Below the pieces are notes generated by a model. The model searched no databases, was not told the DNA's origin, and saw only the letters and a program-made list of their open reading frames with translations. 64,000 bases of DNA from Acholoe squamosa (lineage: Eukaryota > Annelida > Polychaeta > Phyllodocida > Polynoidae). Of this stretch, positions 41,161 through 53,730 are shown piece by piece (positions within the stretch are counted from its first letter, which is position 1; every line of letters begins with the position of its first letter). Made by a program: the position numbers and the translations under genes. The stretch covers positions 5,015,207-5,079,206 of the forward strand of contig OX439036.1 of assembly GCA_949317995.1 (NCBI GenBank). Direction: 5' to 3'.

Positions 41161-42928
41161 TCAAATCATTGCATTCTATGCATGTTTTCTTTTGTCTTTT
41201 GTAAGATTTTCAAGCCATAGAAAGTCAATAAATTATGATACACATTTTTTATTTATATTTCGCCTCTCATTTAAGAATCAGTACATGATATTTCTAGCTG
41301 CATGTCAAATCTTATCTCTTCATAATTCAAACATTATGAATGCAATAATATATAAGGTCATTGACTAGATCTTATCATGTGTTGATAAAGCGTACCTTGT
41401 GGTTGAGGCAAGACTTACATATTAGAATAAATTAATGCCAGAAGTCAAGGTATAGGTGCTGAGCTAAAATTAAAGTGTAGAACAGTAACATTTTTTCCCC
41501 TGGTTGTAAGACAAACATAAAGTCTTGGTGTGTCTTATATGCAAGCTGGGTATTTATGTTTGAAGTATGCTGACCCATCAAATTATCCTTCTTTGACATT
41601 TGCAAGATACACTGTAAAGCATTACACAGTGTACTGCTCAAAAATGGCAAACCTTGTACATGATTCTTTGTTTAAATAATCCAACTCTCTGTGGTTGGAT
41701 GAAGGTAACAGGCAAAAGATGCAGTAACGATCACTTGACTTCAAATGAGTATAGTAATTAATAAGGTTCTACATGTTGGTCCTATGGGCACACTAATATA
41801 TACCACTGTTCATGGATGTATCTATGGTAGCTGTCTGTGGGTGCAGGGGTGGCAGCATGATACAGGGTGGTGTAGATCTTGCACAAGATTTTCCCAACAC
41901 CGTCAGTTAGGATAAAGTACTAACTTCCACTGTTCTGCTGGCATCTGTAACAAAAGGGCAATTAGAACTGTGAATGTAATCTTTGTGTATGATATACTAC
42001 TGACAAAACCAGCCCTTCTAGGGAATCCGTACCATGCTATTTATGTAAATTTGACATTTACTCCTTACCTCCAAGCACACTCCTACCTGGACCTGACTGT
42101 GTGTGTAGAGGAGGGGCTAACAGCAGGGTCTGTGTTCATAACACCTAGTATGTTCACGAACCACTACTTTTTATATTTACACCTTATTTCTTTTATACCA
42201 TGATTAACCCATAACAATCAAATACAACACTGTGAGTAAACGAAACACTACAGCAAGGATTTGAAAGCTCTACCGACACGACCATTCTCAACTTGCTCTA
42301 TCCAGGCCAGTACTGAAGTACTTCCATCAAAATGATGAAAAGCTACCAAATACCCAAACGCTCTACACCCCTGTCAACCTAACCAGTCCAAAAGAATTGA
42401 AAAAAAAATTAACTTGAGACCAAGAAGTATATAAAAAGAAATAGATGTATTCTTTGATAATGTGCATCTGATATCCAAGTCAGGGCACCGGAACGGTTGT
42501 GTTATAATAGTAGGTATTCTATGCTCAATTACATTATGTCATCAACAACCTTGGTAGAACTTTTATATTTGCAAGGGAAACAGGTGAAAAGGAATAATAT
42601 TTTCATAAATGTTTAATATTACAGAGACAAGCTAATTAGCAAAACATACCAGCTCCAGAATGACCTGCCAGAATTAACGGGGTAGGATATAAAGACTGAT
42701 GAGTGGCTTCTCCATCTCTTCCCGTATAGTGTCTTATGGAAATTCTGTTGTTACTGTACACAAAATACATGGCAACCTAACAAAGTGGATAGATAAAGAG
42801 GCCACCTTTTGTAATGGGTTTTAGGGGTATCTAATTTTCAAGGATGTGATGCATCATTAAAGAAATATTTCCCCAAAGGACCTTTTTGATACATTGATGA
42901 TGACGTAAAGGAGCTCAGGAGGGCATTT

Positions 42929-43172
42929 CTGAAGATGGTACGACTAGATATAGCCACTACAATTTGAAATCCTGAAATTTAGAGTGGGAGATCATAGGTG
43001 ATGCATTACGACTGCTCTGTACAATCAGCGTTTAGTGTAGTATTTACATAGGGTTTGGTAGGGTGGTCATACCAGAGCAATCCTTAGTGACCACCAGATG
43101 CATCTGAGAATGAGCGATCCTATTATTCAAAGGAGTCTAGTCGTACCATCTTGAGAAATGCCTTCCTGAATT
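42929..43172. mobile_element. 244-bp MITE with about 32-bp terminal inverted repeats
   Basis: Left end AGGAGGGCATTTCTGAAGAT GGTACGACTAGA; right end TCTAGTCGTACCATCTTGAG AAATGCCTTCCT. These are inverted with two or three mismatches. No coding capacity. Related ends occur near 6625. Confidence 0.8.
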
Positions 43173-43547
43173 GGCGATGTTACCGAAGTGCAAAAGTATG
43201 CTCCTCGATTCAGAGGACCTTTAAATATGAGGATTGTCAGAATTTAAAAGGTTCTGCTAATACACAAGGATAGCCCCTTAAGTATACCTAGAAGAACCTA
43301 CCTCAAAATTTCTGTAAATATTATGTATATATTGTTTGTGTTTTGAATGAAGAAAAGAGGAACAGAAATACCTTTAGACTTTCCAGATACCACCCACTAG
43401 TTCAATATTCATCAACCCGCATTCATCAAGAAGCCTCGAAAATGTAGTAGGCTTGTCATGTAGTCATAGCAGATCTTGTTTGGAGCGTGCTATGGTCCTG
43501 CATAAGGACAGAATATTTACCACAGACAAGGGTGGCCGATTGACGTC

Positions 43548-43548
<1 letters not shown>

Positions 43549-43610
<62 letters not shown>
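43549..43610. repeat. (TA)n microsatellite
   Basis: About 31 uninterrupted TA units. Confidence 0.95.
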
Positions 43611-43614
<4 letters not shown>

Positions 43615-46116
43615 ATCGCAATTTTAAAAGAAAACTGTGCAACTGTGAGGTAGATCTATCATTTGGTAGTATGTTTGCATTATGGAATTTCCCTGGCCAT
43701 GCAGAGCTGGAATCAAACATGCTGATATAAGTTTATGAATTTGCCACCAGATGTCTTTTATATTGCACGGTCGACTTCCCCCCGGTCTCAGATGTTGAGG
43801 TTGCAGTACACTAATTGACGGGAGGTGGCAGCAGGAGATACTTTGTAGCTCCGCACTGAAGGGTGTTGTACAATGATTATTGGTCTAAAATCTGACAGTA
43901 GGTAGGCAAACCAGGTATCAAATTAATCCTTAGGGTGTATATTAATAGATTTGAGTGTTATTTAGGCTGATATTTGATGGTAAGTTGAGGGGGGTGCACT
44001 CTATTTAATTAGAGAATGTATTGAAATCATTCACTGCAAAACCCCCAAATCTGGGTATGTCCGCACTCTAAGGCCTAAAGCAAAAAAGTTAATCACATTG
44101 TACCACATGCCATGGCCCTAAATTATTGGGAAAAATGTATATCTACAAGAAAATAATAGTGGCTAAGCCCAGATACTTGCACAAGTATTTTATTTTCGCC
44201 CAAAAGCTATATAGGCCAACAGTGGAAAAATAATTAGTGTTCTGCAGCCTCTATGGGCAATATAGGGCCTTCTACCAAGTTTGTCAAATCTCGCTAAAAT
44301 GTGTTTATTTTGCTTAGGGCAAGTCAGTTTGACAATGTTATGGTGAGAAAGGGCAAGGGAATCAATAAAATTAGTGAGAAATCACTGAAAATCGTAGTAG
44401 CGGAGTTTCGGCCTTGGAGAGGTTTATGAGAAATATTCTGGTGTCAATCCGCGAGCCTGATACTTCTCTCTTGGGGGTGCCAGGTAACCAAAATTATGGT
44501 TTTCAGGGTCAGAATGACCTGAATTTTACATTCTCAGCTGTTTCCATCTATTTCTATCGTCCTCAGTGCTCTATGGGAGGCCTTTTCATGCATCGGGGAA
44601 AACATCATTTTTCTCTCCCCGAGCTATGCAGCCAATGAATGTTTACTGACACTTAATAAAATGTCCTTGTATTCACCATATCTGGTAAATTTTGTTGTCC
44701 TTATATGGGGGAGCTTGAATAATGTGTAAATGGGGCCATCTAAGTCATTACACATGGAGTTAAGATGCATTTTGTTGAATTTATTCCTTTATATCATTAT
44801 ATTTCCGAGGGTTTTTCATACATTTTAGCCAGATATTTCTGTGAATTATAGCACCTAGAGAGAGAATAACACTCAGCACGTCACGTGGTGTCCCTTGGCT
44901 ATCAGCATGTCAAATTTCTTGGCCCTGTGACCATTTTTTCTATGTAAAAGCACCATATGTCCATGTCAATGCTAGAAATCAATAAAGAGCGCACAGACTG
45001 ATACCCGCTCTGGGAATTGATTCTCAGAGAGATTTAAGGGGCCTGAGGGGCATAAAAGTAAATAATTCTGGATAAGACATTACTGGGCCAGTGAATAAAA
45101 GCTTTCCAAGCTATTTCATTGACCACCAAGATTCCAACCCAGGCCTTTAACAGCCACAAGGTAACGTACTGTTGACACCAGATGGCGCCTATCTCCTCTT
45201 TTAAAGACGTAGGCTACAGGCTGACTAATGGTAGATCTTCTATTGATAATCTTAAATAACTCTGTATAGTATTATTTTGATATATAGAGAATAGGAAAAT
45301 GCAAAGAAATACCCATGTCACCGTACTTATTTTCAGTTTATGACCACTTAATTGAAAATGTCTTAACTTTAGAACTGAATGGGGAAAATATGTTTTCATA
45401 GTTTGCATCATGTGTGAATGACCTTCTATTGATTCATCTATGAGACTCTGAATATACTTCTGGAGGGCCAAGAGACTTTTGGTGCTTTAGTACCACCTAT
45501 GCTTATTGTATCGGCAATGTGTTTGAGATTGCTACATGTAAATGAAATAATTTTAAGAAAGATCTGGCTTGCTTTCAGATTGTTCTCTTTATTAGTTGTG
45601 TGCTGTCTGATGCTAAACTAATTAGTTTAAGGCCAATGCAAGCATACAGTATGATGACCATTACAATACACTGACTAAAAATAGGCTTAAGATATGTGTA
45701 AAATGATGAATATAAATTCATTACTGAATTCAAAATAAGCAAAACACAGAGACACAGAAACACACTGGGAAAGTCTTGTCCTTATTTATTCCAATTTGAA
45801 AATAGATTGATGTACATTTAAACAGACTATGTACAAGGGGGGGGGCTGAGGTTGGACAGCGGGTCAACAGGTCGCTATGGTTACAAGGGGGACAAACACT
45901 GCTCAATGTTGCAGAATGTCGTAGAAAAGTCCCAAAGTAAGTACTCGTTTTTCACCTCTGTGTCACACCTCGTAAAATAACTAAATTAATACAAGACTCG
46001 CTTTGTACATAAATAGCGAGATTAAGACATAATCAGTTCTTACATGCTAAAGTGATGTACAGAAGATTGAATGTCTTTTTACATGACTCGCTGCAATTTT
46101 CAGCGAAACCAACATT

Positions 46117-46118
<2 letters not shown>

Positions 46119-46164
<46 letters not shown>
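46119..46164. repeat. (AT)n microsatellite
   Basis: About 20 uninterrupted AT units after an ATACATAC lead-in. Confidence 0.95.
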
Positions 46165-46167
<3 letters not shown>

Positions 46168-46553
46168 GTATATAACTATCATCTCAGGATTAATCAATGG
46201 TATTAACAAACACATTCCATGATCTCAATCTAAGTTATTATCAAATGCTAATCTGGTTTTTTCCCGTACATGAATTTGGCATCAATACCCATTAATAGTT
46301 GCATTCATGACATCTACCTTGTTAACAAGGCTAATAATGGAAACCAGATAAAACAGCAAGATGATGATGATGCATACAGTGATATATCATAAAGTCTCCA
46401 CCTTCTGAACAAGTCTTGTGGAGTTATATGTATAATAATAAACACAGCAGCAGCGGTGGAGGCCAGACCTAAATATAACACTGAATTAAACCACATGATG
46501 ATAGGTTGTGGGGATGCTGCAATCATGAACAATGAGATCCTGTATAGTGACCA

Positions 46554-46603
46554 GGGGGCTGTTTCTCAATAGTACCAGTTAGGATTATTGAGAAACCGCC
46601 CCC
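46554..46603. repeat. Short hairpin GGGGGCTGTTTCTCAATA
   Basis: 18-bp arms at 46554-46571 and 46586-46603 with one mismatch and a 14-base loop. This could be a solitary pair of transposon-end inverted repeats. Confidence 0.7.
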
Positions 46604-49423
46604 AGATTATGTGTAAGAAACCTAACAAGGTCTTGTAGGAACAGTTTACATTGGTTGTTGGACGGCAGCAACCATTGGTATAGCCTTGTGTAGTAGAAGT
46701 AGTTGTAGAATGAGTAGTAACAGCTGTTTTCCCACTTTGTATGTTTGCAAGACTGGTAACTGCATCATAATATGTATATTATGTACATTAATGATAGCCC
46801 AAGACCTTCTGAGGATAGAATCTTGGAACAACCTGACAATTTATTGTCTAAATCATGATATTTTGGTAAGTGTCTACATCATCATGTACATGAATGGTTG
46901 AACGTTATCAAAGCGACATTATGTCATGTGATACAGATGATGTTACAATTGGGACTCTTGTATATGCAGCATTCTTGATGTATCAAAACATGCATGGAAT
47001 TAGAAAGACAAAATTAACGTCTTCTTATTCAAGTTGTATCTCACAACATGGTGTCGGTTGAATAACGGTCAATTACGAGGTGATGACCATGATGAAATTT
47101 CTCACATCAATTTCTTTTTGTTCCATACCGCTACTGAATATGACATGAGAAATTACAATGCTAGCTAGATAATTCATTTAAATGAATATGAAATGGAAAG
47201 ACTGGGACTATGATGTAATAACACTAGGCAAGAATTAGACCTTCATCAGTGAGATATCTGAAGTCGTATAGAGTATCATAGAACTCATCGCTCTTCACTG
47301 TACGAAGCCTATTTGAATTAATTGACATTAACCAACAAAGACAGCCATAGTTCTGCCCTTGTTTTAAATTTACACAAGTATATAAGTTTATACCAGTAAT
47401 AATGACATTGACAATTATAAATGTTATAAATGATAATAACTATATATATATATATAATTGCCTCTTCAGATACCACCCCCCCCACCACTAATACATAGCA
47501 TGCTAATGTATCACAACTGGTAGCCCCAAGTTGACACTGAAAGACAACAATGTGCTGTTGGTACTGATGTTAACTTAGAAGATGTCCAGCACCAGGTAGC
47601 AAAATAGAGTTGACACAGAGGGGGAGGCGGGGCGCTGAGGGAATGGAGCGGCTAAACATTGCTTGTATAGGTAGAAGCAGGCAGGTGGGGGACTTGAATT
47701 GGGTGCTTGGGGAATTATAATATCGATTGGGCTTCATAGAAAGGGCGCCATTTGTTAATATCGAGTATTTCTTTTTCCTAGCCAAGAGGCCAGTGTTAAA
47801 GGCACACAGTCGGTTGGTGTTGTAGTGGTGCAAGGACCTAAGCTCTAATGGAAGAAAGGTCAGGGCCCACTGCCTGATCAGTCAAATGTGTTTTTCCTGA
47901 AGAACCCTGGTTATTAGTATGTTGTACAATAACAACATTTGTGGACTTACCATGTATCATCTTAGCAGTTGTTATTGGACAGTGGACCCAGAAACAAGGG
48001 AAACCGTACCTATGTCAGCGGGAGTGGCAGGGGTGTAAGCAGGTTCACAAACTCTTATCGATCAAATAATTTGAGGTGATGAATTACACATCACAACTTG
48101 AGGTGAACCAGATCTAAGTAAAAAGAATGTCCGTTATATTGAATCAGGCCTTTATTTTTTTTTTAAATTTAATTCCATTCTCGTTTTGAAAGAGTAGCTT
48201 GCATTCATCCTTCCGTCTTCTAAATCAATAGGTCTGAAATTTAGATGCAGCAGACCAAAACGTATTGACAATTTACGAAAAGAATATCATAGATATTTTT
48301 TACCATCATTTTTTTTTTCAGTCTTAGTTGTGGGAAAAGTGGTTTTCTAAATTGGTACTCCAGCCATGAATAAGATTTAAACACACACCTGCTCCTACAT
48401 TGAGATAGATAAAAGAAGAGAGAGATTTTAATTACTACTTGCAGAGGTCAAAGGAGGAAATTCTGAATCTCAAATACCTTCTGAAGTCTCTAATGAGACC
48501 AAATAACTGAACATCATTCATTACCTGCATACTAACAGAACATCCACCATGCAATTGGGGAACCAGTCAAGTATCTACTAGACTACGCTGCGGCGGTCAG
48601 TCCACCTTTGCTGTACTTACCTTTAATTTGATTTTACAATTACAATTTACACACTGTGGTATTTTAAGGGAATTTCCTACAGCATTTAGTTGTGATTTGA
48701 TAAGATGAGTGGAGGAGAGATCCTCTGTAAAGCACCCATACTAAAAACAAACATTATATCTTTGCAAAAATCTTGCGATTACCATTTTGTATTTAAGATT
48801 TTGTGCAAAGTGCATGACAAATTGTCAATTGTTAAAAAAGAACAAGTGTACTTAGTTCTTTTACTGATTTCATTGGTGTACATGAGGATCTGGAGCTTGA
48901 GTTTACTAACCTGTTTCAGGTATCAGAAAGACCTAGACCAGACCGCAGCGATTCGCAATAAACTGTATGTATACATACTGACACTCTGTGGACACTTTCC
49001 CTCCTGCTGTACTATATTGATAACTTAATTAGTGAGAAGCAACCATATACAAGTATGACAGAAACACACTATTGCGTGTGTCATTTATACAATGCAATTG
49101 GAGCCATACATGGAAAATCTCTGCAGAAATTATGGTAATTAATAATGCTAGAATTTTAAGAACCAACATGTGCAATATCAAAATATGAGAATGAGGTTAA
49201 CTGTATTTAAGAGCTGCATAACTTTGCATTATGACCCTATGATGTACTGTTGTATACATAGTCATACATACTGGTTTGGGTAGAGAAACTCTCAGACTAC
49301 TGACAAATGATTTGCTAGCAATAAATATGTTTATGTCAAGGTGAATATCGTAGTTCCATTAAGAAAGCACTGAACCCCCGTATTGCACCCCTGCGTTAAA
49401 TAACCCGCGGGAAATCCGCACGA

Positions 49424-49486
49424 TGACGTCATAGCTCCACCGCGCATGCACAGCATTTTTGAAACGTAAACATTCAAAATGGCGGC
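49424..49486 (+). promoter_or_regulatory. CpG-type promoter with CRE, NRF1-like and YY1 sites
   Basis: In 65 bp: a perfect CRE palindrome TGACGTCA (49424-49431), an NRF1-like GCGCATGCAC (49442-49451) and the YY1 motif AAAATGGCGGC (49476-49486). The surrounding 120 bp is locally rich in CpG against an AT-rich background (CCGCGGG, TTTCGCG). YY1 sites of this form usually lie just downstream of start sites and point with transcription, so a TATA-less, broadly expressed promoter reading rightwards is likely. Confidence 0.65.
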
Positions 49487-49591
49487 GGTCAGGATTTCGC
49501 GATAAAGACGGGTAAATAAGGGTTAAATTTCAGTCTTATTGATCAAATATCGATTAATTAGTCACTCAAACACCTTGACATAAATGTAAAG

Positions 49592-49726
49592 ATGAACTCT
49601 GATCAGTTTGAGCTTCCTAACGGCCTCATGCGGAACGGGCAGGTCACCCTCGTGAAGAAACGGTCAGCTCAAACTGCTCATCGTTCACCTTTACCATTGT
49701 ATTATTGCATCAACATACGGTCTTAG
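49592..49726 (+). CDS. Candidate first coding exon or small ORF after the 49.4-kb promoter
   Basis: About 110 bp past the YY1 site, an ATG opens a 44-codon frame starting MNSDQFELPNGLMRNGQVTL VKKR. If spliced at AAACG|GTCAGC (a weak donor near 49662) it would continue in phase 2. Possible acceptors lie at 49891 and 53209. The segment also forms an imperfect hairpin (CAGTTTGAGC with GCTCAAACTG). I do not recognise the protein. It could equally be part of a non-coding transcript. Confidence 0.3.
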   Translation: MNSDQFELPNGLMRNGQVTLVKKRSAQTAHRSPLPLYYCINIRS

Positions 49727-51654
49727 TGCATGATATGTAGCTCTAAAAATGGTAACCGTTTCTTTCATGACCACCAGAACCTGATGTTCTTACTGATGAC
49801 CAAGTATTTATGAAAACACGTATGATTTTATCAGTAATTATATTTGGGGCGTAAATTAAGACTTTCCTGATGAAAAGTGGTGCTGCAGGTACCAGAGTAA
49901 CCTGAAGACGAGGCAAGGATGAGAGGCGACCCCTGAACCCTCATATTACCAAACCCCAAGATGAGGCAGAGGCATAGATGCTTTATTTACACATTATAAT
50001 ACATAAAGAACTTTCTAAAATACAGCCTTTTATATAGTCAGATATCAAGTCATTTAAAACCTTGAATATCATCAAATACTGTATATTATTATCATTATCA
50101 TCGATGCATATATATAATCCTCTGTTCTGAATTCATGGCAGTCACCGAGTGTGCATTTGTGATTAGCGATGATCTCAATGTATAAAACCACAATCTATGC
50201 CTATTGAGTGGTAGGGACTGCATCGGTAAATAATCATGTTGGTTTCTTGGGCTCCTAATGGGGAGGTTAGTAAGGCTAGTCAGGGCAATGTGTACAAATG
50301 ACATCCTAGGGCACTAAATCAAGTTTAACAAACAGGATAGAACATCGGGTGCTGCCCTCACTGAACAGACACTCATAATACTGACAAGAACATGACCCAA
50401 AGAACGCTAAAACCCAAGACCACGCAGATCAACTCCGAGTCTGTCACTGAAAAGGGATTTGTGCTTGCAGCCCTTGTAAAAATCCCCATTGTACAATTTC
50501 CTTCCATGATGGGGGTGATGTTGATGACATTGGCCCAAACAGGGAAAGATAGCTTTGGTACATGATGAGTGGAGCGCTCTATTCATATAAGTGTACCTTG
50601 AGAGTAGTCAGTTGTTGTAACTATGAATCACTGTCCTCCCATGCAGTGCTGGTATGTATGAGTTGACCATGATGAGGGGTGGGATATAATGAACATGGGG
50701 TGAGTTGGTTCTGTAGGAAGCACGGGGTTGCTATAGTCGTCATGTACACAGTAGTCGTTCAGAAGTATGTATATATACCCGTGATGCGCCTGAAATGTAA
50801 CACCTCCATTGGTGCTCATGTAGGCGAGGAGTCGACAATGGCACGCCCTGCCTTCCATGTGGATATACATATGTATAATGATTATACTTTTAGTTGTTGA
50901 AGTAGTAGCTAGTAGAACCAACCTCTTGCCTGTGAGGTTGGCTGTGGACAGAATGTAGTGACTTACATTGAGAAGTTTGTTTGATCTCCAGCATTACCAC
51001 ATTGTACATATCAACACCACAGGGAGCCCTAGTAGCCAAACCATGTCGTACTGTACAAGTATACAACCAACGACTTGGTGCGTAGATTCTGTATATAACA
51101 ACATATGGAGTTTAGAGAATGGCAGTGATACCCGTTTAACAAGCTTGACTTCACGACATCATTCTTGCAAGGGTTCGATGCTCGGCGTTATCCCAACAAA
51201 TTAGTGGCAAAAAACAACAGCGCAGTCTCTTTCCTACAAGCCAGATATCACTTGTCTAGTTAACATCATAATAGTAGTCTCTTTGGCATTCACATGTACA
51301 ACAATAAGAAAAGGTTTTCTACTGCGAAAGACTATCTGAATTGCAGGTCTATATTGTCATATGTACATGTTCATTTACAAGAGACGTAGGTGGAAAAAAT
51401 CCCCACGTATAAATATCTGATCAATAATCCTTCTAACATCCAAAGGAGCGTAATGAATTTTAATACTTTTTTTGTCCCATGAGATATTTCTCAGGGATAT
51501 GCATATACACAAGTGTACTTCAAAAGATCTTTATGTGAAATGTTAGTTCTTTGAGGGCTGCATGATGCCAAAGCTTTTTTTCCCATTTGTCAGAATGATG
51601 CACCACTGCTTTGCTAGCAAGTAACTCAACAACACATTTTGAGTATGTATTTTT

Positions 51655-51990
51655 ATGTCATGGCAGATACGATCATTACTATAGATTAGTACTAGAACAG
51701 CCGTATTCCATGGGGGACATGGAATACAATATGCTTGTATTCAATTGGGTCCACCATCTTGGATTTTGAATGGACCTGAGCTGTTTTTCTTTATCTAAAA
51801 GCAAATTAATCCTATAGGCCATGACATAAATGCAAATGTCCACTCCCATGGAACATTTTTGCATCACATTCACCTCGGTGAGGCCTGTCCGCATTAAACT
51901 CCGCTATAAGGTGTCGATGAATACGGACAGCCTCACCCCGGTGAATACGATGCAAAAATACTCCATGGTCGTGGACATTTGCTTATATAT
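51655..51990. repeat. Interspersed repeat, copy 2, with internal hairpin
   Basis: Matches 40797-41160 at both ends. In its right half GCAAATGTCCACTCCCATGG AACATTTTTGCATC and the inverted GATGCAAAAATACTCCATGG TCGTGGACATTTGC form arms of about 60 bp around a 30-base loop. No coding capacity. Confidence 0.75.
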
Positions 51991-53208
51991 CTAAAAAATA
52001 GCACCATATTCGACGTAATAAATGCTCACTTAGAGGATTATTTTGGCTTGAAAAATGTTAATATTCATCAAAACTGTTCACATTTAATGAATTTTTGAAG
52101 TGTAAAATGTTTAAGGGGGTACTTATTATGGGGTGGGCGCTTATCACATAGAATACCGTAGTTGTGAGTTGCTCGCTATGACTGCAACCATGCATCATAT
52201 CCGCAAATGGATGTGATGCCATCTTACACTATGTTGTCCTCAAATAGTCAAAGAAACAGCACAAAAAATATAAACTGTTGGTTTGAAGCTTTCCACATAC
52301 ATCTACCAAGATCACCCACCAAGAGATTCTGCAGAATTGTATTTGACAAAACAGCTTAGAATTAATTGAATGCCAATGACATACCTCCGTCGATGAACCA
52401 CATTGTTTGTCGCTCATTTAGTAATAATCAGTTACAAATGGGGTGAAGGTTGCATGTAGGGTTTCTGGACATGAGGAACCCCAAAAATCATAATTAATCC
52501 TAACAACGATGATGGCTAACACCCTATAATGTGAGATATAGGAATTTGACAGTAGGAAAATGAACCTCTTAGTGTGAGATATATAGTGAATCATTGCATT
52601 TGTTGATGCAGCTGTAGAGCGATTTGATCTATCCGTGTTAATGTTGTGGTTGGATGATGTGCCTTGGCATACCTCGCAACTAACACTGATCTAAAATGAT
52701 ATAATAATCGACCAATGAACTGTTAACCGCTTACAAGCAATTCAACCAAGAGGCAGCCTGTGTTAAAATGGCTGGAAGTTAAAGTAGCGGAAGAACTAAA
52801 TAATAAGTAGACATTGTACATCTTAGTCTAAATAAAAGACTAAGGTCTACATATCTGTATATAGGTCTATATTTAACCATATGGAACAGGTGCATGTTGT
52901 AGTAGTATCAAGCCATACAAAGAGAACATACGGCAGTCAATGCTGCTCCGGGGACAGTGGTGGTGACTCAACAGTGAAAGAAAGATCACACAACTTCCTA
53001 TAGTTGTCATCTCACAGGCATTGACTCCACACTCACAGATACAACACAGTATTTTTTTTTTGTGTTTTTAGTAAAACTTCAAATCATCATCAGTCGAACC
53101 ATCTTTGTAAAGTGTCAGCACCGAACGTCCTATATATTGCATAGGTACACCAGGGGTTGATGTAATGAGATATTAAATGGCCTTTTCTTATTTCTGTTTT
53201 TGTTTCAG

Positions 53209-53323
53209 GTACTTGACTAAAACGGGACGTGGTACGACCAGCCGACAACTTGTCTTTGCCGTATGTAGACAGTGTGGGCTGGCGTCTCACTGTGCCAACC
53301 TTAGTATCCAGAACCGGGAGTAG
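53209..53323 (+). CDS. Weak candidate terminal exon on the plus strand
   Basis: A strong acceptor TTTTTGTTTCAG is followed by one base completing a codon, 37 open codons (YLTKTGRGTTSRQLVFAVCR, QCGLASHCANLSIQNRE) and TAG. The phase fits the candidate first exon at 49592. On the other strand the same DNA is also open, so chance is not excluded. Confidence 0.25.
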
Positions 53324-53730
53324 TAGCTTGCCTCTCACATGAGGCATGAACCACACTTTGTTTGTTATTCCTGAGCCCATGTCGGGTTACAGCCGGGGTA
53401 TCAGCAGAGATGCCGTGAGGGATGGGGAGTGGTGTAGTGCAAGCTGTCCTTGTGATTCGTGCCTTGGGGAGTTTCTCATATCAGACAGGCTTGCGGGTAC
53501 ACTTTCTCCTCCTTCCCACCATGCCACTGACATTCATCTGAGTGCTTGGACACAATTCTGCATTTGTTTCCTTATCCGCCCATTACAGGCCAATCATAGT
53601 GCAGGTAGAGTGCTGTGTGGCTGCAGGTTTCGCACCATCCTGCCTTGGTGGTGGCAGTAAGCTGTCGGAAGGAGAAGGGAGACATAGAGGATAGGGGGTA
53701 AAAATCAACCAATCCCTAGCCCCCCTCGCA

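Larger units (their letters stand above)
40573..49420. other. Intergenic region, repeat-rich
   Basis: No gene was recognised. It holds the interspersed repeat at 40797-41160, an inverted-repeat element at 42929-43172, a (TA)n at 43549-43610, an (AT)n at 46119-46164, a short hairpin at 46554-46603 and a moderately GC-rich, unassigned stretch at 44380-45190. Scattered open frames of 60-107 codons have no domain character. Confidence 0.5.
49727..53730. other. Intergenic region before the receptor gene's 3' end
   Basis: Contains the second copy of the interspersed repeat (51655-51990) and little else recognisable. The last 500 bp (53209-53730) is GC-richer. It is probably the 3' untranslated region of the receptor gene on the minus strand and a possible plus-strand terminal exon. 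Confidence 0.45.

Noticed and set aside
43517-43730. Open frames on both strands with YIYIYI runs
   Set aside because: Translation of the (TA)n microsatellite.
45080-45190. Possible tRNA-derived SINE on the minus strand (GGTTGGAATC resembles a B box)
   Set aside because: No convincing A box at the right distance, no second copy in the window and no tail.
48705-49028. 107-codon ORF with a possible small exon at about 48919-48965 (YQKDLDQTAAIRNK)
   Set aside because: Acceptor and donor look fair, but it is isolated, has no partner exon, and lies upstream of the only promoter seen.
53346-53660. 104-codon plus-strand ORF
   Set aside because: Lies in the GC-richer probable 3' untranslated region of the receptor gene; no domain features or splice support.
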